Assembly (NCBI GenBank): GCA_946803715.1
Contig: CAMPET010000040.1
Span: 113,811 to 142,475 of the forward strand
Reading direction: 5' to 3'
Source of the DNA: Beroe ovata
Taxonomy: Eukaryota > Ctenophora > Nuda > Beroida > Beroidae
Length of the DNA stretch: 28,665 nt
The notes below the pieces were generated by a model. That model did not search any database and was not told the DNA's origin. It was given only the letters and a program-made list of their open reading frames with translations. How positions within the stretch are numbered: position 1 is the first letter of the stretch; the number at the start of each line of letters is the position of its first letter. Made by a program: the position numbers and the translations under genes. This document shows positions 1 to 10,051 of this stretch, in pieces.

Positions 1-28
1 ACACACACACACACACACACACACACAC
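1..28. repeat. (AC)n microsatellite at window edge
   Basis: An uninterrupted AC dinucleotide run opens the window and presumably continues to the left. It is a simple repeat with no coding content. Confidence 0.97.
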
Positions 29-601
29 GGCTTACTATACATAGCACACACGTGCTATTTACACTGCACAGTTCTTGATACACATGATTATGTATGGTAC
101 AATACATTCAATCGACGAGGAATAAAAATTTGCAGGTCCAATAAAATGAAGTGTGTCCAACGTCCATGCAATAAAGCCATTTAGGGTCATCTCAGAAAAG
201 CAATGTGTTAGTTTTTGTGAATTGTTGAGGCAGAAATTATGGTGAGACACTACTCAGTGACGTCAGACGTTACTTGATGCTCAGAGTAGGTAGCATGTTC
301 GTTACTAACGAGAGGAATCAACCTCGGCTTTGTTAAATCATTCAAACGAAAATGAGTGACATGAATAAATGCGATTTCCCTTATCAAGGATAGTCTCCAA
401 ATTTCCAGGTGAATTGTTGCCCAATGGTTGGTTCTTTCCACGAAAATTTACAGCTACATCACTTATTGGTGATACAGCTCATTAGCGATGTAATGAGTTT
501 AACTGTTTTTAGCTAGGGAACGCTTTATGTTGGAATCGGTGGATCGGTAGAGCAGCAAGCGTGTTATACTTATTAACAACAGTCTAACACTTATTCATGA
601 T

Positions 602-614
602 TCACACACATTCA

Positions 615-650
<36 letters not shown>

Positions 651-651
651 A
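602..651. repeat. CA microsatellite
   Basis: CA/TACA-rich simple repeat, becoming a pure CA run in its right half. Confidence 0.95.
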
Positions 652-1564
652 CTTGACACGATGATAAAATTGTCACAGCCATGTCATATTGAATTATTAT
701 GTACACAGGATATTCTTGGATTTTAACACGCACATATTATACTTCTATCATATTATTACTTCTACTGATGTACACTATAAGCTAGGGATTAGATGATTGA
801 TAACCGCTGGCGGAAAAAACATCTTTCCGCCATTTTAAACCGTCTACGTGTTCATATTATAATTTATATATTCACAATCTTCATATCTGTGACCCTGGAC
901 GCCCTGTTAGACCGTAGGAAATGAATTTTTAAGTGCGCAGTTGCCAGCAGCCCTCGGTGACTTCTATGGGTGAAATTGATGGCTGTTTATCATCAGAACA
1001 AGGACTGAAATCGCAAAACCCAGCCTTGAGAAGAGCAAAAGTTACAATGTTTGTAATGTTGTATGTTACAATGCCCTACATACTTCTATTGCTTATATAC
1101 GATCGCGTGAGTTATTCGTTAGGAATGATTTATTCATCAGGTATAGATGGTTGCAATGAACGGGCAATATTAAGAAGGAGTAGATGCTCGGACCTACTCA
1201 AAGTAGTAAATGGTATTCGCACGTGGTCAATGGGTGTAACATGCAAATATGATACTAAAAGTAGCCATTCAGATAACCATACACCCTGAAATAGGGTGTC
1301 GCATAACAAGGGGAGTGTAGGTGATTCAACACTGGACACATACGTTCTAGCACATATTGGAATTTTCTATTTATAACAGCAGAATTCCTGACCATTCATA
1401 AGCAGGGGCTTAATTATAATAGGGATAATTAAACCTATAGGTACGTTTTCACGCCAAATTTGTATAAACTATGTTCTCGTGTACTGTAATTGTGAACACT
1501 GAGAACAAGTAGGGCTCAGTCACACTTCTTTCACAATAAATTGATTGTAATCATGGATGAAAAT

Positions 1565-1604
1565 TTGGACGAAATCTTGAGTTTTGGACGAAATCTTGAG
1601 TTTT
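1565..1604. repeat. 19-bp tandem duplication
   Basis: The unit TTGGACGAAATCTTGAGTT occurs twice back to back without mismatch (starts at 1565 and 1584). Perfect identity suggests a recent slippage event. Confidence 0.9.
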
Positions 1605-1908
1605 GTAGTACGGAATCAATATTTAGGATCAATTCAGTGTTCACTGTGCATGTTCACTGCGACGGTTTCATAGTCTCCTGGAAACGAGTGGGCACCATTC
1701 TGGGAACTAGGAAACTAGGCACCACCACTGGTGATTGTCTAATTTCCCCACCCCCTACGCATATAGCACATGATATAATGCACTGGATTACCCATAGACT
1801 CATGATACATGGACAGCTATAATTATGATGATCTCAGATATTGGGGATAAACACACACACAAAACAAGGTGGAATGAGCACACATACACCCATGCACAGT
1901 GCACAGTG

Positions 1909-1946
1909 CACACACACACAAACACACACACACACACATACATACA
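1909..1946. repeat. CA microsatellite
   Basis: A CA run broken once by an extra A, preceded by a short GTGCACA direct repeat. It produces spurious TH-rich and CV-rich open frames on the two strands. Confidence 0.93.
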
Positions 1947-2880
1947 GTCAGATTTTGTGGCGAGTATTTTTCTTGCGAAATGAAACTCAGGTGTATAATA
2001 TTGAAAATTGTAAAGATCATTTGTAAAAATCCATTACAATGTATCATATATATATTGACGTTAGACAGCAGTGGCCATGTTTTACTTGGGACGATCATAA
2101 TGATCATTACATGCTTTGTCATTTAGAACCCCTTCGCTGGGAAAAGCTGACCTACTTAGCCCCCTTCCATTATTCCTTATATGGAATGATTATCAGACCG
2201 GAAATAACTGATGAAGTAAGTGATTACATTAAACTGGGGCTCGGATTGAGAATCGTTTGCTAACCCGAGATAGGAATTTACCCGAAACCATACATGAGGC
2301 CTGAATCCTGACACCAGTATACACCTCTAGAGTCTAGGTTTATGACATAATTTAGGAACCAAAATCCCAACTCAAGAGGTGCCGTACGCGTATTCAATGA
2401 TTTCAGATCAATCTATGATGTTATTGGAGTGATAAGGCGGGGCTTCATATGTCCGGAAATATAGGAATGTTTTGGGCCACTTGTTTCCCTAGACAGCAAC
2501 CCATCAAATGTTCAGCAACCCATAACAAAAAGAGTCCAAATGTTCTGCATGGCAGTCACTTTAGTGGCAAAAGAGTGGAAATTGTCAGATATTTTTTGCG
2601 TTCTACCTTATTTAGGGCTAATTGATCCATCCCAGTGTATTCTGCTTGGCTGTGCATCATTCAACTAACAAGTTCTAAACTACATAGTAATTAAAAACAA
2701 TCCGCTTAAGAAAATGTTACAATAGGAATTAGGAAAATTTGTTAAGGACTCAGTAATTATATCCATCTACCATAAGCAATCATAATTCGAGGCAACGTGA
2801 AACGAATGTCATTTTATTTCATTTTCAATCCAGAAACAACACCATTGATCATTATATTACTGAACAAATTTAATATGGTC

Positions 2881-3348
2881 TTACAAAAATACACAATAGT
2901 CCGAAATACCCATTACCGAAATGTAACTATTTGCAAGATCCAAATTCCTAACTCTGGCCTCTGAAAACTGAGGGGGTAACCCTTCGCAACCAAGTGGTGA
3001 CATATAACAACCATGGTGAGAATCAAACTCAGGCATGTATTGTGTAGCACAAACTTGCAGGAAGGTCACCAAGTTTCCAGGAGGCCACTGTAAAATTCAT
3101 ACAAGAGAAGCTCACAAGACTTGAAAGAGAGAACAAGGAGAGGATATTGCTGTCTTACCGTTGCACAATTGCTTCTGTGCCTGAGGGAAATTGGAGTGAA
3201 GAGACTGGAAAGCATTTATCATTGAACATGACATTCATAAAGCGATGCTAAACACATGAAAAATAATTTGGTGCCAAATGGGAATTTCCATCAATGTAAC
3301 TTACTTATTATGAAACTTACTTGATATCCTATGGAGCCAAGTCACTAA
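2881..3348 (-). other. 3' flank of cofilin-like gene; possible degenerate SINE
   Basis: This stretch lies directly downstream of the minus-strand cofilin-like stop codon and may hold its 3' UTR. A minus-strand 63-codon open frame (2881-3072) resembles no family I know. Within it the minus strand has a weak tRNA B-box-like string (AGTTTGATTCT, 8 of 11 matches to GGTTCGANTCC). This is compatible with a decayed tRNA-derived SINE, but there is no convincing A box. Confidence 0.25.
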
Positions 3349-4118
3349 TTATTTCCTGGGTGCAAGTTTATCAGAAACATCATCCCAATCATTGAACTCC
3401 AACATGTTGTTGATGGAGACATTGATTGCACTACTAAGAACATCCTTCACAGCTCCCCTGTGATAGTTAAGTATTAGAACAGATGAAAGATATGAGCAAA
3501 TGCAAACTGAATCCTATAAATTGTCCGAAGTCTTCTTACCAAGCACTTGAGTAGATCATTTTAGCAGTCCTGTCAGTGCACTCATCAGGAGACCATTTCA
3601 TGGCCACAATATCATCTCTCACACTTCCACTGTGCTTGTCAGTGGTCATGTGGTTCATGACAACCACACAGGGGTAGGTGTGGTATCGTGAAGATGCCTG
3701 GAGAATTTTGTGGGTTATAACTGATTAAAGACAGGAGAATGCAAGAAGACAGAAGAGAAGGAAACACAGGAGTCACTTGATGGAGATCCAAATAACTCAC
3801 TTCACACAAGATTTCTTTCAGGCAGTCATAAGTGGACTTGCCATCAGGAATCTCATGGTTGTGCTCATTGGCCTGAATTCCAGACTTGGCATAATCATAT
3901 GTATGTACAATGCTGAAATATAGAATGGGATAATCCTCATATTCAATTGTATCCATTTTAATGTCAAGCACTATATCAGAGTAGAGAATGTCTACTCACT
4001 TTGCCTTCATTTCTGCTTTCTCCAGTTCAATGATAGCCACTTGAGGTTTTCGGTTTTTGACCATGGATTTGAGAACCTCAATATCCTCTTGGGTGAGCTT
4101 GTAGTCCAGCTTGGTCAT
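3349..4118 (-). CDS. ADF/cofilin-family actin-binding protein, 4 exons, complete
   Basis: Actin-depolymerising factor/cofilin proteins bind and sever actin filaments in the cytoplasm. Coding exons on the minus strand are 4000-4118, 3801-3912, 3540-3697 and 3349-3457. All introns are GT-AG, the phases (2, 0, 2) agree, and the total of 498 nt gives 165 residues plus stop, the normal cofilin length. The best family signature is in exon 3: DDIVAMKWSPDE followed by AKMIYSSA matches the cofilin strand and helix usually read as D-L-V-F-x-x-W-x-P-E and K-M-I-Y-A-S-S. The next exon continues as an amphipathic helix (GAVKDVLSSAI), as in the actin-binding helix region. The start MTKLDYKLTQED is the first in-frame ATG and fits the short family N-terminus. 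Sequence divergence is considerable, so orthology within the ADF/cofilin/coactosin superfamily is less certain than family membership. Confidence 0.78.
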
Positions 4119-4658
4119 TGTAGTGGCTTGGCTAATTGAAAGAGTGTTACAAAGAATAATTCACACTATTGGGTCAATGAAATCATAGTTATGAGCATTT
4201 GACAAATGACATGCTCACAACGAAATAAGCGTGAAGAATGGAACCAAGTAAGCTGGAAATTGCCTAGATTCAATAATCTCAAACCTATATTCGCCCTAAC
4301 AAAAAAAACAATTGGTATCAGCAAGAAACATACCAAGGTACAAACAAACACTCCTAACATAAATCTACCTATGCCAAAAATACCCACAACTGTTGGAATA
4401 AATACAGGAATATATATACTAAATATGGCGAAGGCATGATTAATTGATGATAGGTGAGACATGCACACACTTGTAATTTGCCTTTTTAGAATTCCGCAAG
4501 CACTTTTTCCCAATCGAAGATTAGAAAAAAATTAAATGAGAATTGTCTTGGCTGTTGATGAATTTCGTCGAAAATTTTATCGCGCGGCCCGCCGTAAAAT
4601 TGTTCACATTCCCAAACAAACTATCTCTCTGGCGCGTTCAAATTTGCCTGTCTTCGAT
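4119..4658. other. Spacer upstream of cofilin-like gene
   Basis: No gene recognised. A minus-strand open frame (4166-4513) is highly hydrophobic and overlaps an opposite plus-strand frame. It has no recognisable motif and would sit in the promoter region of the cofilin-like gene. The DNA becomes CG-rich from about 4580 as the foldback element approaches. Confidence 0.55.
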
Positions 4659-5394
4659 TTGCCTGGCGATGCTAGGCCCTGCTGACGCGAGCCGTTGTCT
4701 GAGAATAAGTTTGAGCCGCGCGCGCGCAAAACGAAATTCTCGACAGGGTGTGCACACGTTGCGCGCCCTATTCTACTCAGTGAACTGAAAAGTCGTAAAA
4801 AGAGACGCGCAGCGCGCGCGGAGTATTTGGGTCACGCAGCGCGGGAACACGACAGGGTCTGTCATCGATCGACAAGGCCCGGGTTTCACGCCGCGCGCGT
4901 TGCTAACGCTCAACCAGTGCAGCGCGCGACTGCCGCATCAGCTTTGGTCCGGTTCATTGCATATCTGATATCAGCCGAGGCTGGAGGCGGGTGCAAGTGC
5001 AACGCGTACGCGTTCACTTTCAGTTTTATAATTTATGTGCGCATACGTTACGCGCCGAGTCACATTCAGTTTCACAATTGTAGGAATAGGATTTTACCCT
5101 ACCGTCGGTCCGCGCGATTTTCAATCCGCCAGGGATAAAATCCCGCCAGCAACTGCAAGGGTAGGGTGAAATCCTACAATGTACAACATTCACAAGTGCA
5201 GTGCGGCTCCGTGGTGATGGTTATTGGTTTACACTGAACAGAATCCTCTCTGCCAAGGTAAGGAGTAATTTGGCTGTCGATGATAGCCCCTGTCGAGAAT
5301 TTCATTGCGCGCGCGCCGCAAATTATTCTCAGACAGACAGCTGGCGCTCGCCGCTTCGCGGCTCGCGTCAGCTGGGCCTAGCATCGCCAGGCAA
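4659..5394. mobile_element. CG-rich foldback element with long imperfect terminal inverted repeats
   Basis: The left arm (4659-4748) and the reverse complement of the right arm (5288-5394) share TTGCCTGGCGATGCTAGGCC, then GCTGACGCGAGCCG, then TGTCTGAGAATAA, a GCGCGCGCGC block and AAATTCTCGACAGGG. The right arm has an extra segment of about 24 bp. The interior is CG-rich, has no long conserved open frame, and contains a nested short MITE at 5078-5179. The string GGAGTAATTT occurs at 5262-5271 and again directly after the element at 5395. No clean target-site duplication was found for the whole element. It is likely a non-autonomous DNA transposon or foldback; the superfamily cannot be assigned. 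Confidence 0.75.
5078..5179. mobile_element. MITE family 1, copy a (about 100 bp)
   Basis: Begins TTGTAGGA and ends with its inverse ATCCTACAA. The inner parts of the ends are ATTTTACCCTACC and GGTAGGGTGAAATCC-like inverted repeats. The core contains the GATTTTCAATCC and GGGATAAAATCCCGCCAGC segments also found, in opposite orientation, in the copy at 9944-10030. The left end carries a small extra ATAGGA-like insertion. No target-site duplication is evident here. Confidence 0.82.
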
Positions 5395-5670
5395 GGAGTA
5401 ATTTTACAAGATAAACTTAAATCAAGCTTATTTAATACCGATAGGATTAGGACGATTTGGAATCAATTGCATCTGCCATCGCCATTTATGATGTTTCATT
5501 CATAATCATTATGTATGTTTATGTAGCGTATTGCGTAATGATAATCAAGTTGTAATTTTTAATGCAACTATCTCTGATCTGTGATCTGTCGTATTCTTAA
5601 TGAACAATTATCTAACACTTCTGGGAAACAAAATCGTAAGTCATCGTAATCTGCTCACCATATTGCGTTC
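5395..5670. other. AT-rich spacer, probable 3' flank of BACE-like gene
   Basis: Lies between the foldback element and the BACE-like stop codon. It is AT-rich and has no exon-like structure. It presumably contains the BACE-like 3' UTR, but no obvious poly(A) hexamer close to the stop was identified. Confidence 0.5.
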
Positions 5671-8600
5671 TCATGTCCCATCATCATTATCATGATCAAC
5701 CTGGAGCTGTAATCTCGCGGAGGAAGGATACCCCAAATTAACCTCATCTCCGTCCAACTCCTCATCATCTCTGAGGATATACTCCTCATCCAAATCATCC
5801 TCTTCCTCACTGTTCATCATGTAGGAATACTCAGGTTCCCCACACCACCGACAACACAGCACGTTGCCAAGCGTGCGGGTGAATTTGAGGAGACGCGTCC
5901 GTTGGAAGAAGACACCGATGATGAAGAGGGTGACAGAGAGGAAGATGAAGAATGTGATGAAGAGGGAGGGGAGGGGGGGCCGGTGGTTGGAGGGAGGAAT
6001 GCAGGTTAACTCTGAATTTGTGTTTATGAATTAGGGTCCCTAGCCTACAACTAGGGAATGGGTAAAATAGTTTGCATGGTTACACAGAATAACGGATAGT
6101 TTTCTCTAATACCTGATCGGTCACGTGGCATGATGTCTGATATTTTCTTTTCAAACTCTGGGTCTGTCACTGAAGCATGATAAATTAGGAGTAAGTGTAA
6201 ATTGCCCCTCTTTAATTCACCATGTTACTGCTTCCAAGAAACACTAACCTTTACAAGTTGTAGAATCCACACTGAAGCCGATTCTCTTGTTTTCCCTATC
6301 ATGAACAACATTGAGTCTCTCCAAGAATGAACTCCCAAGTATTGTCCCAATTTCACCGGATTCTATCGCAAATCTGGAAGATTCGTTATATGAAGGAAGC
6401 GGGGAGGATTTGCAGAGGATGAAATAGAGTGTGGCGATTAAATGTAAACGTTCTTACGTGTAACAGTAAGTTTTGACCTCAAACTTTTCCTGTTCTTGCA
6501 TACTTGACACGTTTTGTCGAATGTATTGCTGGAAGTTAAGATAGTAGACGAAATAGTAACCAATTGTAGACGAAATAGTAACGAAATGGTAACGTTGGGG
6601 CTGGAAAAGATTAACGACATTTATGCGAATTGAGCGATCAAAGATTTAGCAAGGCCCCGCTTCTTACCTCTGGGGGAATATTTATAGAAAACTGGTGGGT
6701 GGAGTTAGCTGCAAAGAACACGTGCAGCTCTGGGAACCAATCAAACACCGAGATTGGGATAGGGACGCTCTGATTGGCCGGAGCTACGCACAGGAATTCT
6801 GTGCGTGATAGGAACCTTTTCAGCGTTCCATTCGATAATTCTGACTGAGAGAGAGCATTGTTGAGTCAAATGAGAAATTGAAATCAGACCCACGTTGGAT
6901 ACAATCGTTCAATTCCCGTGCTCTTCAGACCCACCCTGTTGAACTGCTCTGCGAACTCTTCTATTTGTGCCACAGTATTAGCGTATACCGGAGAGGGCAG
7001 GACTATGTTGGTTGTACCAGTGTCGATGAACGCAACAGGGCTGTTCAACTGAAGAATATGAGTACTGGGTTATACTTTTAACGGCGGAAATCGTAGCCGG
7101 TATTGAAAAATAGCGGCTTGGGGCCGGGCCATGCGTGCCGCGGCCGGCGCGCACTGAGTTTAGCGCGCATCGCTCATCGAAAATTCAATCTCGCGCCTTC
7201 CAAAAAAGATAGGAGTTATAACCATTTTCGGCCAGTGGCATAAATTCGATTGCGGTGTGCCGCGATTCAATTATCGAATAATCGATTATGAATTCATCGG
7301 TGGTTCGTAACATTCCGCTACCGATTGTGCAGATCCGCAGCAATCCCTCCCTTCATCTGCCTAAAAACACACAAATATATCCAATGCAGGGTTATCACAA
7401 ATATAGGTATTACCTCTAAACAATCGAGCTGCAAAGACTTTCCATCAACAGTCAAATTCGTCAACTCAATCTGATAGTACCATTCTCTGACAATCTTCGT
7501 ATAGGTGAAGTATCCATCGAAATGGGCATCAAACTCCTATGGGATTTGAAGAGCTGAAATTTGAGAAGTCGATAACAAAACAATGAAATTTATCCTAAAT
7601 CTATAAACTAACGAGTGTCCCATGCAGTTCTGAAGAGTCCCTATTCTCCTGACCACAGAGAGTAATACTGAATGTCTCGGTTGAGATCACATTGTCGGAG
7701 TAGAGAGAGTCTAAGACTGGAACTCCAAAACTTGGATTCGGCTGAGACAAGTTAGAATTGGTTGGCAAATTCATAGCTTTGTGTTATGGAAAAGAATTTC
7801 ACGAACACTTCCTTTCATGATCTCTTGCTTATGATTATCGAAATTCGAGAGGTAAATCAGAAACCGTCAAACCGCGAAGAACCCGCAAAACGCGAGAGCT
7901 CATCACCTGATAAATAACACTGTACCCTAGACCGAGAATTCCTTGCCATAGGTCACGTGATACGAAGAAGTTCGTGGATGTTGTGATCAGTGCCAGATCA
8001 ACTCTACTACTCAACCCACCTGGGTGTAACTGTGGTCACGATCTAATTATAATTTGTGTAAAGAGAATATGCGAATATGTCATTCAAGCGATTGACACTG
8101 GTAACTGATCTAGTTCCTGAGCTAAACCATTGCTATCAATATTATATTGCAGGCCCATTGCAGAGAAAATACTAACAGGATTCACAAATGGAGATATTGT
8201 CACTGGCGAAAAATCCATTCCATGATCCGTTGGAATAGCGAACAGAGATTGCATTCTCAGGGTGGCTGGTAAAACTGAGAGATCTGGGGAAGGGTTACAA
8301 TAGCTAGATGATTATTCACTTAGAACTTTCACCAGAACAAAAAACATGGAGGTATCATGCTTAAGTTATTGCATAAGTGTTTCATTAAGAAATCATTATT
8401 CAAATTTTGTTTGAACTATATCACATACTTTGAACTATCAAAGAAAGTGTCCACTTCAGCAGTTGAATTGCCTGCCACTGCAAAGTTAGCACTTCCTGTG
8501 TCAACCACTACACCCAGCTTTTGAGGTGGTGTACCTAAAGTAATATGGCAGTCAATTTCTAAAATGTGCCCTCATGTGAGCTTTGCATAGAATTGAACTT

Positions 8601-8966
8601 TTGCCAATTACATTGAATGTAACTTACCCAAAAATATATGAAAATAGTAGCCATGCTCTGGTTTGCCGTATAACTGTATCACTTTCCATGATCCAACTGA
8701 GGAATGTAACCATGCAATTTATTTCTCTAAACTCTTGTGATGATATGGTCACATGTAGAGCAATTTGCAAAAAAAAACTTTAGTTTTCTTTATAAAGATG
8801 ATGCGAGAGACTTCCTTTGGCTTAAGTGATGCAAGTATTGTAATCAGAGACAAATTAACCCTCTCCCAAGTCTCATTATTGGAAATCACTCACCATGAGA
8901 TGCTCCCTCGGAAGCATAACAGAATATCGAGATCAGGAGAACTATGAAGCTATCAAGTGCTGCCAT
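5671..8966 (-). CDS. BACE: Beta-secretase (memapsin)-like type I membrane aspartyl protease, 13 exons, complete
   Basis: Pepsin-family aspartyl protease anchored by one membrane helix. BACE proteins shed type I membrane proteins in the secretory and endosomal pathway. Minus-strand exons: 8894-8966, 8628-8696, 8429-8534, 8177-8283, 7907-8019, 7613-7741, 7414-7536, 6935-7048, 6668-6844, 6458-6528, 6249-6373, 6113-6169, 5671-6011. All introns are GT-AG, phases agree, and 1605 nt gives 534 residues (human BACE1 501, BACE2 518). Residues 1-20 form a signal peptide (LDSFIVLLISIFCYAS). The catalytic motifs are DTGS at 59-62, within TPPQKLGVVVDTGSANFAVA, and DTGT at 249-252. BACE landmarks include WQGILGLGY, REWYYQIEL, QLDCLE and FYVVFDR-like VVHDRENKRIGF. 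The membrane segment is at about 437-457. The tail has a Cys pair plus Cys (VLCCRWC, possible palmitoylation) and a long acidic stretch. The short pro-region and the TPPQKL...FAVAG block look closer to BACE2 than BACE1. Confidence 0.94.
7086..7200. repeat. CG-rich insertion in BACE-like intron
   Basis: A block rich in GCGCGC, GGCCGGGCC and CCGCGGCCGG lies inside an otherwise AT-rich intron. It resembles in composition the CG-rich transposon remnants elsewhere in the window, but no terminal repeats could be drawn. Confidence 0.45.
7322..7360 (-). CDS. BACE: Possible optional 39-nt microexon of the BACE-like gene
   Basis: Between exons 7 and 8, a TTTTTAG acceptor and a weak GTAGCG donor bracket 39 in-frame nucleotides. 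They would add ADEGRDCCGSAQS just before the second catalytic Asp motif. Flanking phases are 0 on both sides, so inclusion or skipping keeps the frame. Known BACE proteins have only a few residues at this point, so skipping gives the more family-like protein. Confidence 0.3.
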
Positions 8967-9002
8967 CCATCTATGTAAACCACTACATGTGGCTATGGAG
9001 GC

Positions 9003-9024
9003 ATTAATTAATTAATTAATTAAT
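9003..9024. repeat. (TTAA)n microsatellite
   Basis: About five uninterrupted ATTA/TTAA units. Confidence 0.9.
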
Positions 9025-9540
9025 CAAACTACACACTCCTTTTTCTGAGCACAACAAACAATATCCTGTAAAAATCCTTTCTTCCCTTTGTTTGAAGAAC
9101 AGTAAATTCATTAAATAGTCATCTCATAGATATGATTATTTAAAAACAATAATAACAATATCAGAGCTTATTTAAAGCAATGATACAAATATTAGTACAT
9201 GGATGTGAAGGTTCATTCTCTCGAACTAATCAGTTATCATAACATCTCAAAGATCATTTAGATATGAAATTGAATTCATGTACCACAAGAAGATGAAAAT
9301 TATACAAAGGAGATTCCTCATGAAAGGGTATTTGAGAAATAATTGTCCTTTGAGACATCAATCTTATGATAATAATATAAATATTATGGTCTTCAACCAT
9401 CACAACTTACATTCAGTCATAGCTCAGATAGTAGCTTACACTTCATAGGCACTAAGCTGCCTATCAATTCAAACCTGCAATATTCTTCTTCATGATATTT
9501 TGAGGGGCGATTTGTGATGATGCTGGCATCATTATTCTCT

Positions 9541-9560
9541 TATTTATTTATTTATTTATT
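9541..9560. repeat. (TTTA)n microsatellite
   Basis: Five uninterrupted TATT units. Confidence 0.9.
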
Positions 9561-9826
9561 CTTGTGCACACGTTCGCATTGTGTGCTTCTTCATTCTTAT
9601 TTTATACTGTGCAGATCTGAAACTCAGACAAGTCTTGTCGGAGTATATTTAAGTATTTGATTATTTGTGCCAGGATCAACATTCATTTTAAATCTCAGCT
9701 TCGTACATGTGCTCCACTGCAGAAAGGTCTGGCTCCGGGTTTGGTGCGGCGGTGTCAGATGCACTAAAATTTATCTGACGCGCGCGCCGTGACCACTGTT
9801 TCTGACGCGCACGACTTAAAATTGAA

Positions 9827-10051
9827 TTGTCAGATGTTACCTGACCTGTTTCTCGCGCGCGCGCCTTCATCGAAGGCTGAAAAAGGCCTGTTTCGGCCTT
9901 CGATGAAGGCGCGCGCGCCGCGCGCGAGAAACTGAGGTCAGATTTGTAGGATTTCACCCTACCCTTGCTGGCGGGATTTTATCCCTGGATTGAAAATCGC
10001 GCGCACCGACGGTAGGGTAAAATCCTACAAAGGTCAGATAAAATCTGACAA
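9827..10051. mobile_element. MITE family 2, copy b: giant-hairpin element interrupted by a MITE family 1 insertion
   Basis: The left end is TTGTCAGATGTTACCTGACC. The right end, read in reverse complement, is TTGTCAGATTTTATCTGACC. Both continue into GTTTCTCGCGCGCG, CGCGCC and TTCATCGAAGGC, so the element is almost a perfect palindrome with a small loop near 9885. Removing the nested 87-bp MITE and one 9-bp duplication leaves about 129 bp. The same hairpin is at 24024-24137. Confidence 0.85.
9944..10030. mobile_element. MITE family 1, copy b, with 9-bp target-site duplication
   Basis: An 87-bp element starting TTGTAGGATTTCACCCTACC and ending in its inverse (GGTAGGGTAAAATCCTACAA). The direct repeat AGGTCAGAT lies immediately outside at 9935-9943 and 10031-10039. 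Nine-base duplications are typical of Mutator-like elements, so a MULE-derived MITE is a reasonable inference. Confidence 0.88.

Larger units (their letters stand above)
29..2880. other. Non-genic stretch with simple repeats
   Basis: No exon chain with matching splice phases or recognisable protein similarity was found on either strand. The stretch holds two CA-rich microsatellites, a 19-bp tandem duplication and several short AT-rich hairpins. The open frames here are short and lack recognisable domains. The longest (933-1289, plus) would contain one hydrophobic stretch, but neither flank looks like a gene. Confidence 0.6.
8967..9826. other. Intergenic spacer between divergent BACE-like and PAH genes (left part)
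   Basis: AT-rich and without recognisable exons. It contains a (TTAA)n run at 9003-9024 and a (TTTA)n run at 9541-9560. The start codon of the BACE-like gene is at 8966, so its promoter must lie here. From about 9735 it becomes CG-rich, with remnants resembling the adjacent MITEs (GTCAGAT and TCTGACGCGCGCGCC strings). Confidence 0.6.

Noticed and set aside
933-1289. 118-codon plus-strand open frame with one hydrophobic segment
   Set aside because: No domain, no clear splice context, composition like surrounding non-coding DNA, and no neighbouring exons in phase.
1823-2126. Overlapping open frames rich in Cys/Val or Thr/His
   Set aside because: They are translations of the CA microsatellite on both strands.
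2881-3072. Functional tRNA gene on the minus strand
   Set aside because: Only a weak B-box-like string is present; there is no A box at the right distance and no cloverleaf acceptor stem.
4166-4513. 115-codon hydrophobic minus-strand frame, a possible small membrane protein
   Set aside because: It overlaps an opposite frame of similar length in AT-rich DNA and has no recognisable motif. Hydrophobicity is expected from T-rich sequence.
4543-5401. Arg/Ala-rich plus-strand frames
   Set aside because: They lie entirely within the CG-rich foldback element and change frame arbitrarily. No transposase motif is present.
9688-9957. 89-codon minus-strand frame rich in Arg/Ala/Ser
   Set aside because: It crosses the ends of two different MITEs, so it is an artefact of their CG-rich palindromes.
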